From Gari tellinella (taxonomy: Eukaryota > Mollusca > Bivalvia > Cardiida > Psammobiidae), in NCBI GenBank assembly GCA_922989275.2, contig OV277871.1, forward strand, positions 29,832,693 to 29,896,692: a DNA stretch of 64,000 bases, read 5' to 3'. Below, in pieces: positions 11,401 to 26,400 of this stretch. Positions within the stretch are counted from its first letter, which is position 1. Each line of letters begins with the position of its first letter. A program made the position numbers and the translations under genes. The notes beneath the pieces are model-generated. The model was not told where the DNA came from. It saw nothing but the letters and a program-made list of their open reading frames with translations, and did not search any database.

Positions 11401-14400
11401 CAAATGTAAGTCAAGTCTTACTTTCTCTCTCTATAACGACCCCATCTGAGCAACACACACAATATGTGTGTCCCATTAGATGTCGTTGTAGACGGTGAGC
11501 ATTGTAAGACTTTTTTTGCTATATTTCTACTATATGATATGAATACACTGTATACTTTATTTTGTATTATTTGTTGCATATATGATTAATGCATTTACAC
11601 TATGGTATGATATACGGTATACTATAATTTGCTTTATATATTTTACGGAAGCTTATACGGACCCCCTTATATATACAATAAATGTGTTAAAATTCAACGC
11701 AGTTTTATGATATAAAAATGCTTTAAAACAATAATGATATACGTTGGGTACAACATAACACGTCAGTTTTAAGTCTCTTATATTTAGCCTTGACATATAA
11801 ATAATTCTTTTTTACTGAAATACATTAAAATTAGCTCGAATTTTCTCATAAAAAGGACACTATTTATTTAATATAATTCGTTACTTTCGATCTATTATAT
11901 GTTGTGAAGATATATTCAGCAATATAGTTATTAAGTATATGAAATAATTACTTAAGTAGTATAGAAAATAAACTTATTTTGGTAAATATACAATGTGTTC
12001 TTTTTTAGCCTTTTACATTTATTATAACTTAGAAATATACAGAAATAGACGTTTTGTAAGATATAAATTCTCTGCTTTTTACCAATTTATATCTTAATTC
12101 CATTTATAATTGACAAAAAGTTATTGACATAAATATTATTATCATATAACTGCTAAGAAAACATTAGCTGCAAGTTATGTCTTTACAGTGCGGAATGATA
12201 TACTGTATGCTATACTTTGTACTGTATGTTAAATATGAGCGAAGGGTATGTCTTTACTACGGAAGCTTATACGGACACCCTTATATATACAATAAATGTG
12301 TAAAAATTCCACGCAGTTTTATGATATAAAAATGCTTTAAAACAATATTGATATACGTTGTACGGAAGCTTATACGGACCCCCTTATATATACAATAAAT
12401 GTGTAAAAATTCCACGCAGTTTTATGATATAAAAATGCTTTAAAACAATATTGATATACGTTGGGTACAACATAACACGTCAGTTTTAAGTCTCTTATAT
12501 TTAGCCTTGAAATATAAATAACTCGTTTTTACTGAAATACATTAAAATTAGCTCGAATTTTCTCGTAAAAAGGACACTATTTATTTAATATAATTCGTTA
12601 CTTTCGATCTATTATTTGTTGTGAAGATATATTCAGCAATATAGTTATTAAGTATATGAAATAATTACTTAATTAGTATAGAAAATAAACTTATTTTGGT
12701 AAATATACAATGTGTTCTTTTTTAGCCTTTTACATTTATTATAACTTAGAAATATACAAAAATAGACGTTTTGTAAGATATAAATTCTCTGCTTTTTACC
12801 AATTTATATCTTAATTCCATTTATAATTGACAAAAAGTTATTGACATAAATATTATTATCATATAACTGCTCAGAAAACATTAGTTTTTATATATTGCAG
12901 ATATATAAAATTGTTAATTTCGATAAAGATAAAAATTAATGCTGATATGATTACATATAAAATATCACTTTATATATGTCAAAGATATGTAACTCTTTAA
13001 CTTTTCAAAGATATTATTACATTTAAGGGGGTCCGTATAAGCTTCCGTACTTTACAATATAGTATAACATAATGTATGCTAAACTTTGTACTGTATGTTG
13101 AATATGAGACGTGGTTATATCTTTACAACATGGTATGACATACTGTATGCTATATTTTGTATTGTATATTGTACATGTGATTAGTGTTATGTCAGTACAA
13201 CTAAACTTGGTTACACTGAATTAAACCGCGAAGCAGTATAATACTAAAGGGCGACCAAGGGTTTTTCATACCTCCCTAAAACAAATGAAGAATCTATGTA
13301 TTACTACCGGCGGTAGTGGCCCAATGGTTAACACCTTGGACTACGGTACCAGGGGTCGTGAGTTCGATCCCCCGCCGGACCAGCGGCCTGACTAGGGGAT
13401 TTTCTGAATCCCCGATGATGTACAGGAATGTTCTTGAGCAAGACATGTACCGCGAATTGCTCCTCTCCACCCAGGGGTTAAAATAGGTACCTGTGAAGGG
13501 TCTGAGTCGGTACTGCGGCTGCATTTGACTGCGCCATATGTTAACAGTGCTCATAGGCAAGATGGCTCGATGATCAGGGGAGTATATGTACAGTCGGCTG
13601 AGCGGTCATTCGGACTGAAAGTAGACTTTAACTTGGTATATTACTCTTTTTTTTTTATTACTTAAAATTTGATATGTAAGAAAGAAACTAAAGATTGAGT
13701 GCTCATTATTTATCATTTTAAAACGTACATGTAGGTTATATTCCCTCCGCAATATCCGTTAGGCGCCAAAACGTGACCTTGTTTACTGTAAGGTCATCGC
13801 AAATGATGTCATTTGAGGTCTAGGGGCCCGTTTTATGAAACGTCGTACAGCAGAAATGGTCGTAAGTCAGAGTCAATTAATTTTCAATAATAATGTATTT
13901 CTCCATCTAAACCTGTTTTGTGAAATCTCTTTGGAATCGTCTCGATTCAAAAAAGATGTCACAAGACAGGGTTAGATGGAGACATCAGAAGATTGCTGTG
14001 TTTTAAAGTTTTGACTTACGACCGCTTTTGTCGTACTACCTTTCATAGAACGGGTCCCAGGGTCCAGGATTTATTGACAGCTGTGGACGAACAGGTTTGA
14101 GTAAGAGAAAGTAGTCCCGCCAAGGCATAACAAATTTGTTTTTATCATGGAGATATGAATTAATACAGCTAATCACAGCTCACCAAATGTAATGAAAACA
14201 AGCAATATCAAATTATTACGATATCTGTACTTGTGTATACTTAATGCTATGGTTGATATTATATGTTGTATAAGGAGGTTATATCTTAACAATATGGTGT
14301 GACATATTGTATGAAATAAATTCCATTATCTATTGTATACATCATTCGGTTATGTCTTTTCAATACGATATGACATATTGTAAACTATAGTTTGTAGTGT

Positions 14401-17400
14401 ATGGTGTATATACACATTTATAATTTTATATCGTCGTGTGAGTCTTACAACGTTCTCTATCCATCCAAGTGCTATTTAACATTGAAAAGATAATGTCAAG
14501 GACTATCTCAGGTTTATCTAAGATTTCTACATGAAGTTGTCGCAATTTTTACAAAAGTCTATCTCCTTTTTTTCACTTTCCCTTGAGTTTTAAAATGTTC
14601 TATGTCCAATACAATATACAGAGTTTTCAAAATCCACGAAAAGCATGTAGCTCAGTGGGTCAAATCCTTTAAAGTGGGGTCTCTCAAAACGTTATTCTTC
14701 CCCAATAAACGTGTTTTACGCTTAAACTATTATCTCAAATGCAATTGGTTTGGGACCAGATCAGACGCCTGAATAACCCGGCGTCTGATCAGGCTCAAAA
14801 CTGTTTTACACTCAGAATAAAATATATTATCTGCAATACATGTATCAAAAACTGTAATTTCTACATTTTAGTGCATTTTGTTTGCGTTCGTTTGCATCTA
14901 AACGGAATATAGTAACTTTTCTCCGCTGCATACGGTCTTGTAGACAAACAGTGTAGACTCTAATCAGACGCCACCTTAGGCGGCGTCTGATCAGAGTCTA
15001 CACTGTTTGCTGATTTGAATTTCAATATAACACAAAACGAAAAGGAACTTTATACAAGGCATCCTTACGATCAAAAACGTACTAGATCTAATCCAATATA
15101 GTTATAATCATAGAATAATCCACTGGGCGCAAATTGGTAAACACATACCATCATATATTGTTATTTTACTTCTAGGTTTCTACACCGAGACTAACTGTCG
15201 GAGAGAATGAGAAACCCAAAACTGTCCAACTTATCTCAACTATTCCAATTGTATGCAGCAAAGCGAACCAGGCCTCGTGTAAACTGCAAATATATCTAGA
15301 TCCAAACAATCGTAAGTCAAGTTTATTATCTGAAAGTTAATAGGTGGGATAACGTTATTTTAGCATAGGAATGCGAAACAAAACGCAAATACAGATTCAA
15401 TACAACGGATGGTAGAAATATCAGTTGATTGAATATACAGCGCTCCCTCTCTACAACGACATCCAATGGGAGACTAAAATTGTGTTCGTTGTTCAGAGGG
15501 AGTCGTTATAGGGAGGGAAATTGGCTAATGTTTTCAAACAGCTTGAACCAAGATCAGACACCGCGTCACGCGGCGTCTGATCTAGATTCAAGCTGTTTGC
15601 CATTCATCATTAAGTATTTTTCTGTCAAAATGTCAAAAATGTAAATTTGAGAAAAGCAGCAGACGACAATCGTTAGACATTATTGTCCTGTCTAGGAAAC
15701 TGCGACAATGCTCGTTGTAAGGAGGGAGTTGTTGTTGGGAATGCCGATGTAAGGAGGAAACACTGTAGTGATCTATTCAAAAATGAGTAATAAAGAGCCC
15801 GGCATCGGATCTGACATATATCAACCGCAAACAGTTTAAAGCCATGTCTGACACCGGGACTGTCTCTTATATGTTTATTCATGTTTTATTTCGGATCTAA
15901 TTATTATGGAATGCCGGTCACGACCTGCCAATTGCTAAATGCTAATTGCTGCTTTGCCAATTGCTTATTGTTAATACATCCAAAATAGCTTACTTTGATG
16001 AAATTGTCAGATCAAACTACAGCACCAGGCTTCACCAGATGATGTCCTTAGACATTGCCGTGGAGGTAAAGGGAAATATTATAGCATGTTTCCCTTACAA
16101 TAGATGCAGACATGTATAAAGTTATAAAGCCACTGGAAAGTGGCATATTGACAATTAGCAAGTGACATATTAGCATTTAGCAAATTGCAAATTAGCAATT
16201 GGCAAACAAGCATTTAGCAATTTACATAATTGGTCAAAACAGAGGACAAAGTATTGTTGGTTAATTGTTTACACTCATGACCACCATCTTGTCGATTAGA
16301 CGGTGTTACAGTACAAATTTGACCCCCGAAACAAGACTCTTCTGTTAAACGAAATTAGATTAATGACAAATGGCAATTAGCAGTAAGCATTTATCAATTG
16401 GCATGCAGCGACCGGCATTCCATAAATTGTAGTTATATTGTCTTTTCTCGATGTGTAGGTACATTTATGTTATTTCGTGTAAAGCGCTTTTAAACGCACA
16501 GCCCCTGTGTGAAAAGAGCGCTATATAAATATGGTATAATAATATAAAAAAAATAATACTCGGCGTCTGGTCTGGCTCAAACTGTTTATCACTCAGATTT
16601 TGAATATTGTCAACTTTTCAATTTTGTAAAACAATGAAATTGGCTGCGTAGTTATTGCGTTGCTTAAATTGCGTTCAATGTTAGTTTAAACGGAAAAGAA
16701 ATTTTTTCTGCACGCTACGACGGCAACGTAATTATCAGCAGCCAAACTTGTTACTCGGCGTCTCAACTGGATCAAAACTGTTTGCAGCAGTTATTACAAA
16801 CTCGTATTTCATGTTCATGGTATGTAGACAGAACATCCGAATATACATAGTGTTATTATATACTGCCATCGCAAATAATAGAAGTACAGTCGAACTTCCA
16901 GATCCAGAACTCGTCAAACTCGAATTATCCGATAGCTCGACATATGAACTGCATTATTTCATGCTCGGTTCAGTCGAACATACCTATATTTCAAAGTTAA
17001 ACATTGCTTAGCCACGTTTTAACTTTGATATACGGGTATGTTCGACAAAACGACTTTGAGATATCGAAGTTCGACTGAACATGCAAATGAATTTCTTTAA
17101 ACTTTCTTGATAACTAAAAAAGAAACCCTGGTTTTCATCTTAATACAATTTTCTATTTTTAGATTACTCATTACATGATACTTTCTAGTTAATTATCTGT
17201 TTTTGTGATAAATAGCTAGATCTAGTAAGTTCTTATTCTATTTTCCAGAAATATATCTAACTAACGCAAACGTTTTCGCGAAAATCAACCAGTAAAGTTT
17301 TACGACGTATATGAGATATAAACAGGGCACTATCATGATAATTAGGGGGTAGAGAAGCACCTTAACTAACCAAATTCGTCAAACGTTGCATGAGGATAGT

Positions 17401-20400
17401 AAATTTAGTTTCTATGACAAAACTGGTGAAATTAGTTGGGTACTGGACCTTTTTTCACAATTGGATATTTTTAAGACTATCCCACTAATACTGAAGCTTC
17501 ACAAAAAAACTCCTATTTTTGTAATACTTTTTTTCAATCTTTATGTAGACTATACCAACTATTTGTACAAGAAATATCCTAATTTGTGATAAACCCTTGA
17601 AAAAATGTTTTGTCAGATCCCCTCATGATGTCAAACTGTCGATAGTAGCTCAAGCTATCGCCGATAGTATCGATAGTTTGATTTTGCAATCGATAGTCGA
17701 ATATCGTGACTTCAACGCTCACGATAAATCGATACTATCGGCTATCGTGCCACCCTTTTCATTTCCACAGACGACATTAGTCAGACAACTTCTTGCACCC
17801 AAACTTTGACGCCTAAAGACTGGAACCCCACCACACACCAGGCTGTAACCTCGTTCCAAGTTCTCGCCAAACGAGATTACAAAAAAGATGGAGATAAATT
17901 ACTGGATTTGCACTTCCGGCCAATATTCAGCGTGGACGTTCCGCCAACTTTCAACAACTACCATATACCGTATATGCAGGTAATTAAACTAATAAACTGA
18001 ATCTTTAATGTATATTTGATACAAGTGTTTCCTCTATTCAACAACATCCAACTGGAGACAAAGAGTTTTGTCTTGTTCGGAAGGTGATCTTATAGGGAGG
18101 GGGAATGGCTTATACATGTTTTTGCAAACAGCTGTCATCCAGATCAGACGCCGCACTGTATCACATTTTAGTGGTGGCTTACCGCATTGACCCCTGGTCC
18201 ATTTAATAGACAATTCCTGTTTCCAATTAAGTCTAGTCCAACTTGACTGTAATGGGTATTTGACAAGCAGAACAGACCGTGATTAGATGGCTACTTTAGG
18301 AGCCCTCTGATCTGGGTACACACTGTTTGCATAAGACATGTGTTTCCTTCTAAATATGTATACATTCTGTAATAGACGTGGAATCGTGGCACTAACATGA
18401 ACCAAGTTATAGTCTACGTTCAGTCAAAATAAGTGTTCAGTCGAATATACATTAAATACGTTTACACCCGACTTACGAAACGTCACGTACAGTGGAGAAA
18501 ACGACAATATTTGTAGTAAGATGTTTCATAAGACGCACCACTGATCATTGAGCCATCTTACCTACAATATTGAGCTAGGATTTGAATGGTTTGTTAATAT
18601 TGTAAGTGCGACTGTACTCAGATATGTCTTTTCAATTGCAGATCCAAACCAAAGATAAAGACACTGCTTTGTGTTCTTGCACAGGAGATCCACACTGTAG
18701 AACTTTGGACGGTCAGCTCCAGCATCATGGGTAAGGCCGGCATTCTGTAGTTCCGTGGTCTTTGGTCCGTGACTGCGATAATTTGCTCAACAAAGATATC
18801 GTTGGGTATATTCCATACATCCGGTCCTTGTTCGTGTCCGCGTCATTGTCCGTGACGATTCGCTCGACGAGCGATATTTTGCGCAAACGGACAGATCATG
18901 CCTCAAAGTCATCAAATAAGCTTGTTTCAAAACGATTGTCAAAATTGTAAATGATGACCAGTTACATAACTGATTATTAATTGATTGAACCCCTAGCTAC
19001 TGCAAGCATTGAAGACCTAGATAAGTTGGCTCAATCAGGATTCCTCTGATCTTGATTTATACTATTTGCAAAGATAGGATGCACTTGTTTCCCGAAAAGT
19101 AATGGTAAAATCGTGTTTGCATTCGTATTATTCGTAATTAACTGATGTAGGCCGAAATCAAAATATTCTGCACGCGGTGCCAAAACTGTTTTGACTCATT
19201 TTAGCTGAAAATGTAGGCACATTCGTAATCTAAACCGATAAAAAGAAGTAATTTCAGAACGAGTCAGAAGATTATGGAGGCAACATTGCTTACAAACCCG
19301 TGAAATTGGTCGATCGAAGACAAATCATAACGGAATGTTCCGGCCGATGACGTCACACAGTGTATATGAATTATTCTAACATGACACGTGAATTCGTCTC
19401 TTTAAACAAAGAACAGGTCTATCGTGGTATACCTGAGACGTTATAACACGCTCTTCCCTACCCCGCTCCTCCCGCGGTTATATGACATGACGTGACCTCG
19501 TGCGTTCATACGTTATGTTTTTTAAATTTCTTTCGTTATTCATATAGCCCATAAAGACCATATACTTTTAACCAGTAACGTGACAGTAATTTTCTCATTA
19601 TTTTGTCTTGTTTGGTGTAATGTTTGTTCTATGTTCTTGTGGATCGATAAACGTAAATTTGCTTATGGGTGTTAGATTCTTGTAATGTCGCGGAAAAAGT
19701 TATTCGGTCGAAAAACTTCATCCGCTGCGGAAATAAGTACGGAAAATCTGATTTCCTTTCTAATGAATTTCTTTAAATCTGGTCATATTAGAATCGAAAT
19801 AATCTATGTTCTACCGTTGTGAAACGATATTTTACAACGGTCGGTCGTTGTGGTGCGCAGGAATTGACCACTCAGGCCTTTGGCCTTCGTGGTCAATTCC
19901 TGCGCACCACAACTCCCAACCGTTGTAAAATACCGTTTCACAACGGTAGAACATAGATTATTTCTTAATTCATGCCCTTCGTATCAATCACGTGACATTT
20001 ACGCAATCCTACAAAAAAGCCCGTTAGTTTTATTTGTAAACAAACCCGCATAAAATGTAAACCAACACAATAAGAATTCGACACATTTAGGTAGGATTTT
20101 TTACGAAGTGGGGGCATATGTCAGGCTTCTTACCCAAGATTTCAATTAGAAAATGCACACATATAAGAAATTGCGAGTTTTAAACAAAACTTTCGGTAGG
20201 ATTGTGCCTTTAAAGACGCCAATTATTTGGACCAAACTGTGTGATAGGCTCCATCTCTATATATAAACTAGTATTCTAAAGATAATGAATCAAAGCATTT
20301 GATACCATACTCGTGATATTTACTTAATAAAGTTCTGGCTGAAATTTAGTAGATCTAGATCTACGTATCAAATTTGTTTCAGTAGCGATTGTGTTTTTTT

Positions 20401-23400
20401 TCTCTCCAGACGTTTTAACTACTACACGGTGGGAGAGTTTACTATGTATAAGAGTACGAGCCGTCCATTTGAAGTAAGTACAAGAGAAACCTGGTACTTC
20501 AAAGTTGCTTAGAAATTTCGCTGCCAAGTGTTTTCGTCTACTTTAACGCTCTTACCCTCGCAAAAATATCGTCTGTATTGGTAGTGTCGTTTGCTTTATT
20601 CTAAAGTCAGCTGAAGGGCTGTATTTACTGATTAAATGTCGAAAAATGAGTGTCAAACAGCTTGAATTCTGATCAGACGCCGCGGTACGCGGCGTCTGAC
20701 CAGGATCCAAACTGTTTGCAAAGACGCCTTTTGGCGCCGTTGGCAGTAAAAGAGTATATTGATTTACATTCTCTAAATAAAAAAAACCACAACATGTATC
20801 TACTTGCTTTGTCTTGTCATATATTTTGTATTGTCTTAACCAATTTGCTGGTCTGTTCTAAATTTTCATTTTCTTTTAGTTTTATATTGCATTTCCTATC
20901 AGCAAACAGAATAGACTGTGATCAGACGATTGTAAAAAAATCAGTTGGGCCTTATTCGACTACACATTTGTGTGGACCAAGCATCCGTGTTTGATCTACA
21001 CTAAACATTTAATTCTTTTAAAGCAATGTTGTTAATGCTTTGGGTTTCTAATAATGTAGGTTCTGGATCTACTCTGTGTGCAATGCAATGTCTAGGGTGT
21101 ATGCCAATGCCCAAATCAAATCATTATCATTTCAATATTAACACTACAGTATAACCTCTCTATGACGAAGCTTATTGATTGTAAAAAAGACAGATGACAG
21201 AATAAAGAAAGGTGATAGTAAAACAGAAAGCTCCTAACGGAGCTTTCTGTTTTCCTGTCACATTGTTTTGAGCAATCTTTTGTCGTAAACACCTAATAAT
21301 CAACACAATTAAATGGTGTAATATAGAGCTTTTACTGTATTTGTTAACTTCCGCAGGTTCAGACAAGGACGTGGCACTGTCATACAGTCTCCTGCAACTG
21401 CGCAGTCGCAGCAAGAGAAGGAAATGACGTCATTATCATTGACCTTTGTCATGGGAGATATGGACATACCTACCCAAAGGTGCATGTCCAGCATCAGGGT
21501 AGTCTGTCGCAAGGAACAGTGGTGCACCAGAATCAGAAAGGAAATGAGTTCGTTGTGAGTATAGAAACAAAATTGATTTGTCGATTTTGAATTTACGTCG
21601 CATCGACAGTATGTCAGTCATATCATGATTTAACGAATATTAACATTCTTCCTACTATGCATTTCAATAAAAATGGCGTTTAATTCGTATAGATGCAATT
21701 GCTCGAGGGACGGGACTTGTGGATATGTTTCGAAGAGGAGACAGAAAATATGGATATTTTCTACGCGAATTAATTTTTCGAATTTAAACGGCAGACACTT
21801 GGCGGATTTTTCAAATATGCTTACTAGCCGATGTATACCTTCCTATTAACGGAAGCCATGAATATCGACACATTATTCGTGTTAACAGCCTATAATATGG
21901 ATTTAACATACATGCTTAATTAAAGATTGTTCATTTATATTAGAAATTACTGCAAATATAATAAATGAACTGGGTTTTTTTTCGGCGTTTATCCCTAAAC
22001 GCCGAAAATTCAGTTAATTTCTTTAACTATAGCAGGACATGCACGTACAGCTGATAAAACCAGTTATCCTCATTCACTTTACATATGACACTGCTAAAAG
22101 TGCGCTCACGTGTGCTCTCAGGTGGCCCTACGGCGGTCGTAGGAACGTCGAATCGGGACATTCTTGCGGCGGTCGCAAAAAAAACTGCAGAGGTCATGCG
22201 CCCGCCGTTTGGCGTATCTTAAGATTTAACAGATCGCAGAATTCGCTACAGACTTTAACACGGAGTGTTTTTCCAATTTAAACCGTGGCCGTAGAAACAT
22301 ACACGCCACCATGTGGTTCTACGGCCGCCTCTTGGCCGCCGAAATTTAATTGGTATTTTTTCTACAGGTATTGTGTATTTGTTGTAAAACCTTTCTAATA
22401 CGACAGCTAAATTGTGTAAATTATTAGTTGTTTACGGCAGATAACTGTTTCAAGCAATGTGACAATACAACAGAAATCTCCTTAATATGCTTTCTGTTTT
22501 ACTGTCACTTTGCTTTTACCTGTCACCTGTCTTTTATACATTCAATTAGACTTCGTTTTAGAGGTTGTAATAGAAAGATTTTGTTAAACATTATATTAAG
22601 TTTTACTTGCTTTCTCAAGATTGACTTTCCTTCCGGGGCATGGGTCAAGGCTGTATGTCGTAGTTGGGGAATGAGCGTTTACGTCCATGCGCCCGAGGAT
22701 GACTTTGGGGCCACGCAGGGGCTGTGCGGGACCTTCAATAAACGTTTCTCTGATGACCTCACAGGCAGAGATGGCGTGGTACATAGATGGTCATCTGTAC
22801 CGAACTCGTTCGTGAATTCATGGAGGTAGATCAATCTTGTATGACGTTACACAGTGCCCCCTCTCTACAACAACACCCAATGAGAGACATATTTTGTGTG
22901 TTTTGTTATGAGGAAGTTTTTACAGTGAAGGAAACTCGCTTACATGTGTACATGTGCAAACAGCTTGAATCCAGATCAGACGCCGCGTAACGCGGCGTCT
23001 GATCTTAATCCAAGTTGTTTTTCATACATCATTTTGTTCGTTTCTGTAAAAAAAAATCCAATATGTGACTTTGAGAAAAACAGCAGACTACAACTTGAAG
23101 AAGACGATATTACATCGGCGAAACGGTGGGGCATGCCTGTTTTGTTTAAGATATGCGATAATCGTGGTTGTAAGGAGGGAAACGTTGTTGGGAGGACCCA
23201 TGTAGTGAGGGAGCACTGTATAACAGTAGACAATACGTGATTTGTGTCGTTTCTCTGCTTTTCAACAGAACAGAACAGAGTTTGATTCAGATTTTACAAA
23301 ATACATCAACTTAATCACATAACAATATTCAAACAATAAATATCATCACGTGAAGCTTGCGGAAGTAAATGTGTTCCGTTGAGGATGAATACATCAGTTA

Positions 23401-26400
23401 TTTTCGTTAAAAAACGTTGTTTTCTCACATAACTACCCTTGTTTTCAATAGAGAACAGCGATCGCGAATATTCTTGTCTCCAACATGTGTGAGATCAATT
23501 TGAATGACGTCGCTATAACGTCACTATTTATAACGGCGTTTTGACGTCACCGGGATTCTCAAAAATGCATATTGCTTTAAAAATACTTAAAATCGTTTGT
23601 TATGTGAGAAAAAGAATCTGTCACTCGCTTAATAACATTTCAATTCTAGACTCGTTTGAGATCAGCTTGTCTTAAACATCGACTCATGACAGATCCTATA
23701 TATATATATATATATCTCATTCACTGCCATGACGTCATCTGCTTGAAACGATTGTCGTCTGCTTTTCTCCAGTATAAATTTTAGGTATTTTGACTTAAGA
23801 AAAACTGAAATGAGTGTCATACAGTTTGGATCCTGATCCAGGACCCAATCTTTTGTCAAATACCATTGTACTTTGGATGAGGCAGTAAAGAGGTTAGACA
23901 CTCAAAACGAAATCTTGCCTGAAACATTTTCGTAAATGGATGCCAGGTGTTCGTTTTACGAAACGTCGTACGACAAAAACGGTCGAAAGTCAAAAAAAAG
24001 AAAAATAATCTGATTTCTGATTTTTTCATCTAATCCTGTCATGTGACATTTCTTGTGCATCGTCTTTTAAAGACAACTCCAAAGAGATGTCACAAGACAA
24101 GAGTATATGCAGAAATAAATAATAATTGAGAATTTTATAATCTAACTTACGACAATATTTGTCATACGACATTTTGTAAGACGGGCACCAGATTCCTATT
24201 TATAAACACGTAAATATTAGTTTAGAAAAAGGATTTATGTTCAAAGATAATTTTCAAATAAATAAATAACGACCTCCGTTGGGATTCGAACCCGTGCGAA
24301 GAAAGTTCAACAAGATACACCTATGACCTACAAACTATGCCAACGCTTTAACCCTTTCCCCAATATTACAGTGGAGAATCTGTTATTCTTTCCCGTTTAA
24401 ATGCAAACGTACGCAAACACAAAGCGCTAAAACGTAGAAAAGAACAACTTTTAGACAATTCTGATATTTCATGTTTATCTTGGTGGCAAACAGTTTGGAG
24501 CCTGATCAGACGCCGGGTTACCCGGCGTCTGATCTGGCTCCAAACTGTTTGCACTGCAAATAATAGTTTTAGCGTAAACGCGTTTATTGGGAAAGAATAA
24601 CACATTCTCCACTGTAGCGACTTTTAGAGCATTCAGTTTATTCCTCTGCTGTAGAAAATAGTTCCAATATATACAGTCAAGGATATGTATCATTAGAAAT
24701 AGTTTCCTTATGTTATCAGATGGTAACTTAAAGCAGGTTGAAATTAAAGCAGAATGCGTCTTATGCGCATTCTGCTTTACTTTCAACCTGCTTGAAGTAG
24801 TCACATATTTTCAAAACTAGAAACAGGCTTTGGGGTAAAGTGTTAACCCATTCGTTCTCAATGACACTTTAGAATATAACCTACATGTTTAACCAATCAA
24901 AATGCCTTTTGGGCCCCATTAAGTACGGCACTTAATCATTAAGAACTTTGTTATGTTTTGACGTCGCGTGGTGTCTGCGCGCGATGTAGATAACTCCGCC
25001 TCGTAGCAACTAGCTGTAAAGAATGCCATATTTGGGCGCTCTTACAACCAGAATAAGCCAGGTTTGTTTACAATACGTTGGAATTATGTAGTCCTCGGCC
25101 AATAAAAATATAGGTTATATTCTAACGCTCGTTACGCCCCTTCTTAATCATTAAGATTTCACTTAATATGTTTTAACTTTAACTAAAAGCGCGTTTGCAA
25201 ACAGTTTGACACTCGATTTGAAATGTCTTCAGCCATACTGTAGGGCGTTCAAGTACCGTATCAGCGAACAGTAACGTAACCGATGCAAACAACCCATATA
25301 GTACGACATCTAACGTTCACCAATACTCTTCAATAATAACTCATTGCGCCCCAATGTTTATTAACTTTTCAAGGGTACGAACGATTTGTGTGCGATTCTA
25401 AATAACACAAGCAAAAGTGCACTAACCAACTGAAATGCATCAATTTTACCGCATATAAAAATAAGATTTAGCTGCTCAGATGTAAGCTGCTTTGTGTGAT
25501 ACATTAAGTATCGGAAAATGTTGGTTTGTTGATGAGAAATTAAGTCGGGACTGTTCGCTGGTTTTATTAAATTCATTTGGTAGCCATTTTGTTTTCCTTG
25601 TTGGCGATGGCGAACTACCTCTGAGGCCGTTCGTGTCGTTCGCAATCGGTAACAGCCTAACGGTCGTTAAAGGTAAATTGTTACCGTTTCCTGTTGCAAT
25701 CGATGCAATCGATACGGTACTTGAACGCGCTACTGCCTTATTGTTTTAACTTTGAAAGGACATTGCAGACAACAATATCGAAGCAGACGAAAATGAGGCG
25801 GTGAAGGGGTAAAGCTCTCCCGAATAATTTGATCATAAAAGGTTAAAGCACTAAACAAATGGGCCGCTCCTATCATAGCTGTCTATTTTATTCAATTTTA
25901 ATTGAACCTAGTTTAGTTTGAAAAAAAAACTCACCGTCTAAGTAGGAGTGGAAGAAACGATTGGGGAAAATCTATAAAACTAAGATTCAGTGATTTTTTT
26001 TCAAAACCTTTTTTTACCATTGACATTCGTGTCATACATGTATGCACGATTATGTAAAAATAATTGCTCTCATTTGAGTGTTCAAAAAAAAGTAAAACCA
26101 ATATTTGGTGTCGTATCTTTACAAATCACCGTTAAACAACTAAATATAATGCATTGAAATGAAATCGATAAAATTACAGTGTTAAACTCGTTCACTTCCA
26201 ACGGCGTCAAACGGTGACTTTGCAAACAGTTTTGATCCTAATCAGACGCCGCGTAACGCGGCGTCTGTTCAGGATCCATACTGTTTGACACTAGCACCGA
26301 CATTTCATAAGTAAAAACAGCCCTAAAGCTGACTTTAAAAATATTGCAGACGACACTAGCAATTTAGACGATATTTTTGGCGGTAAGAGGGTTAAAGCTG

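Noticed and set aside
14641..14680. tRNA-like start tagctcagtgggt
   Set aside because: It resembles an A box, but no B box or cloverleaf follows.
16748..17011. 87-codon frame ending in YELHYFMLG-like sequence
   Set aside because: The end is family H sequence, which also appears after exon 4, so it is not a conserved protein.
17386..17589. 67-codon frame in intron 7
   Set aside because: No splice sites in the right phase, no recognisable domain, and AT-driven composition.
21357..21554. Alternative reading of exon 10 starting FRQGRGTVIQ
   Set aside because: It followed from joining exon 8 directly to exon 10. Adding the 64-bp exon 9 restores the frame with the VQTRTWHC vWD motif.
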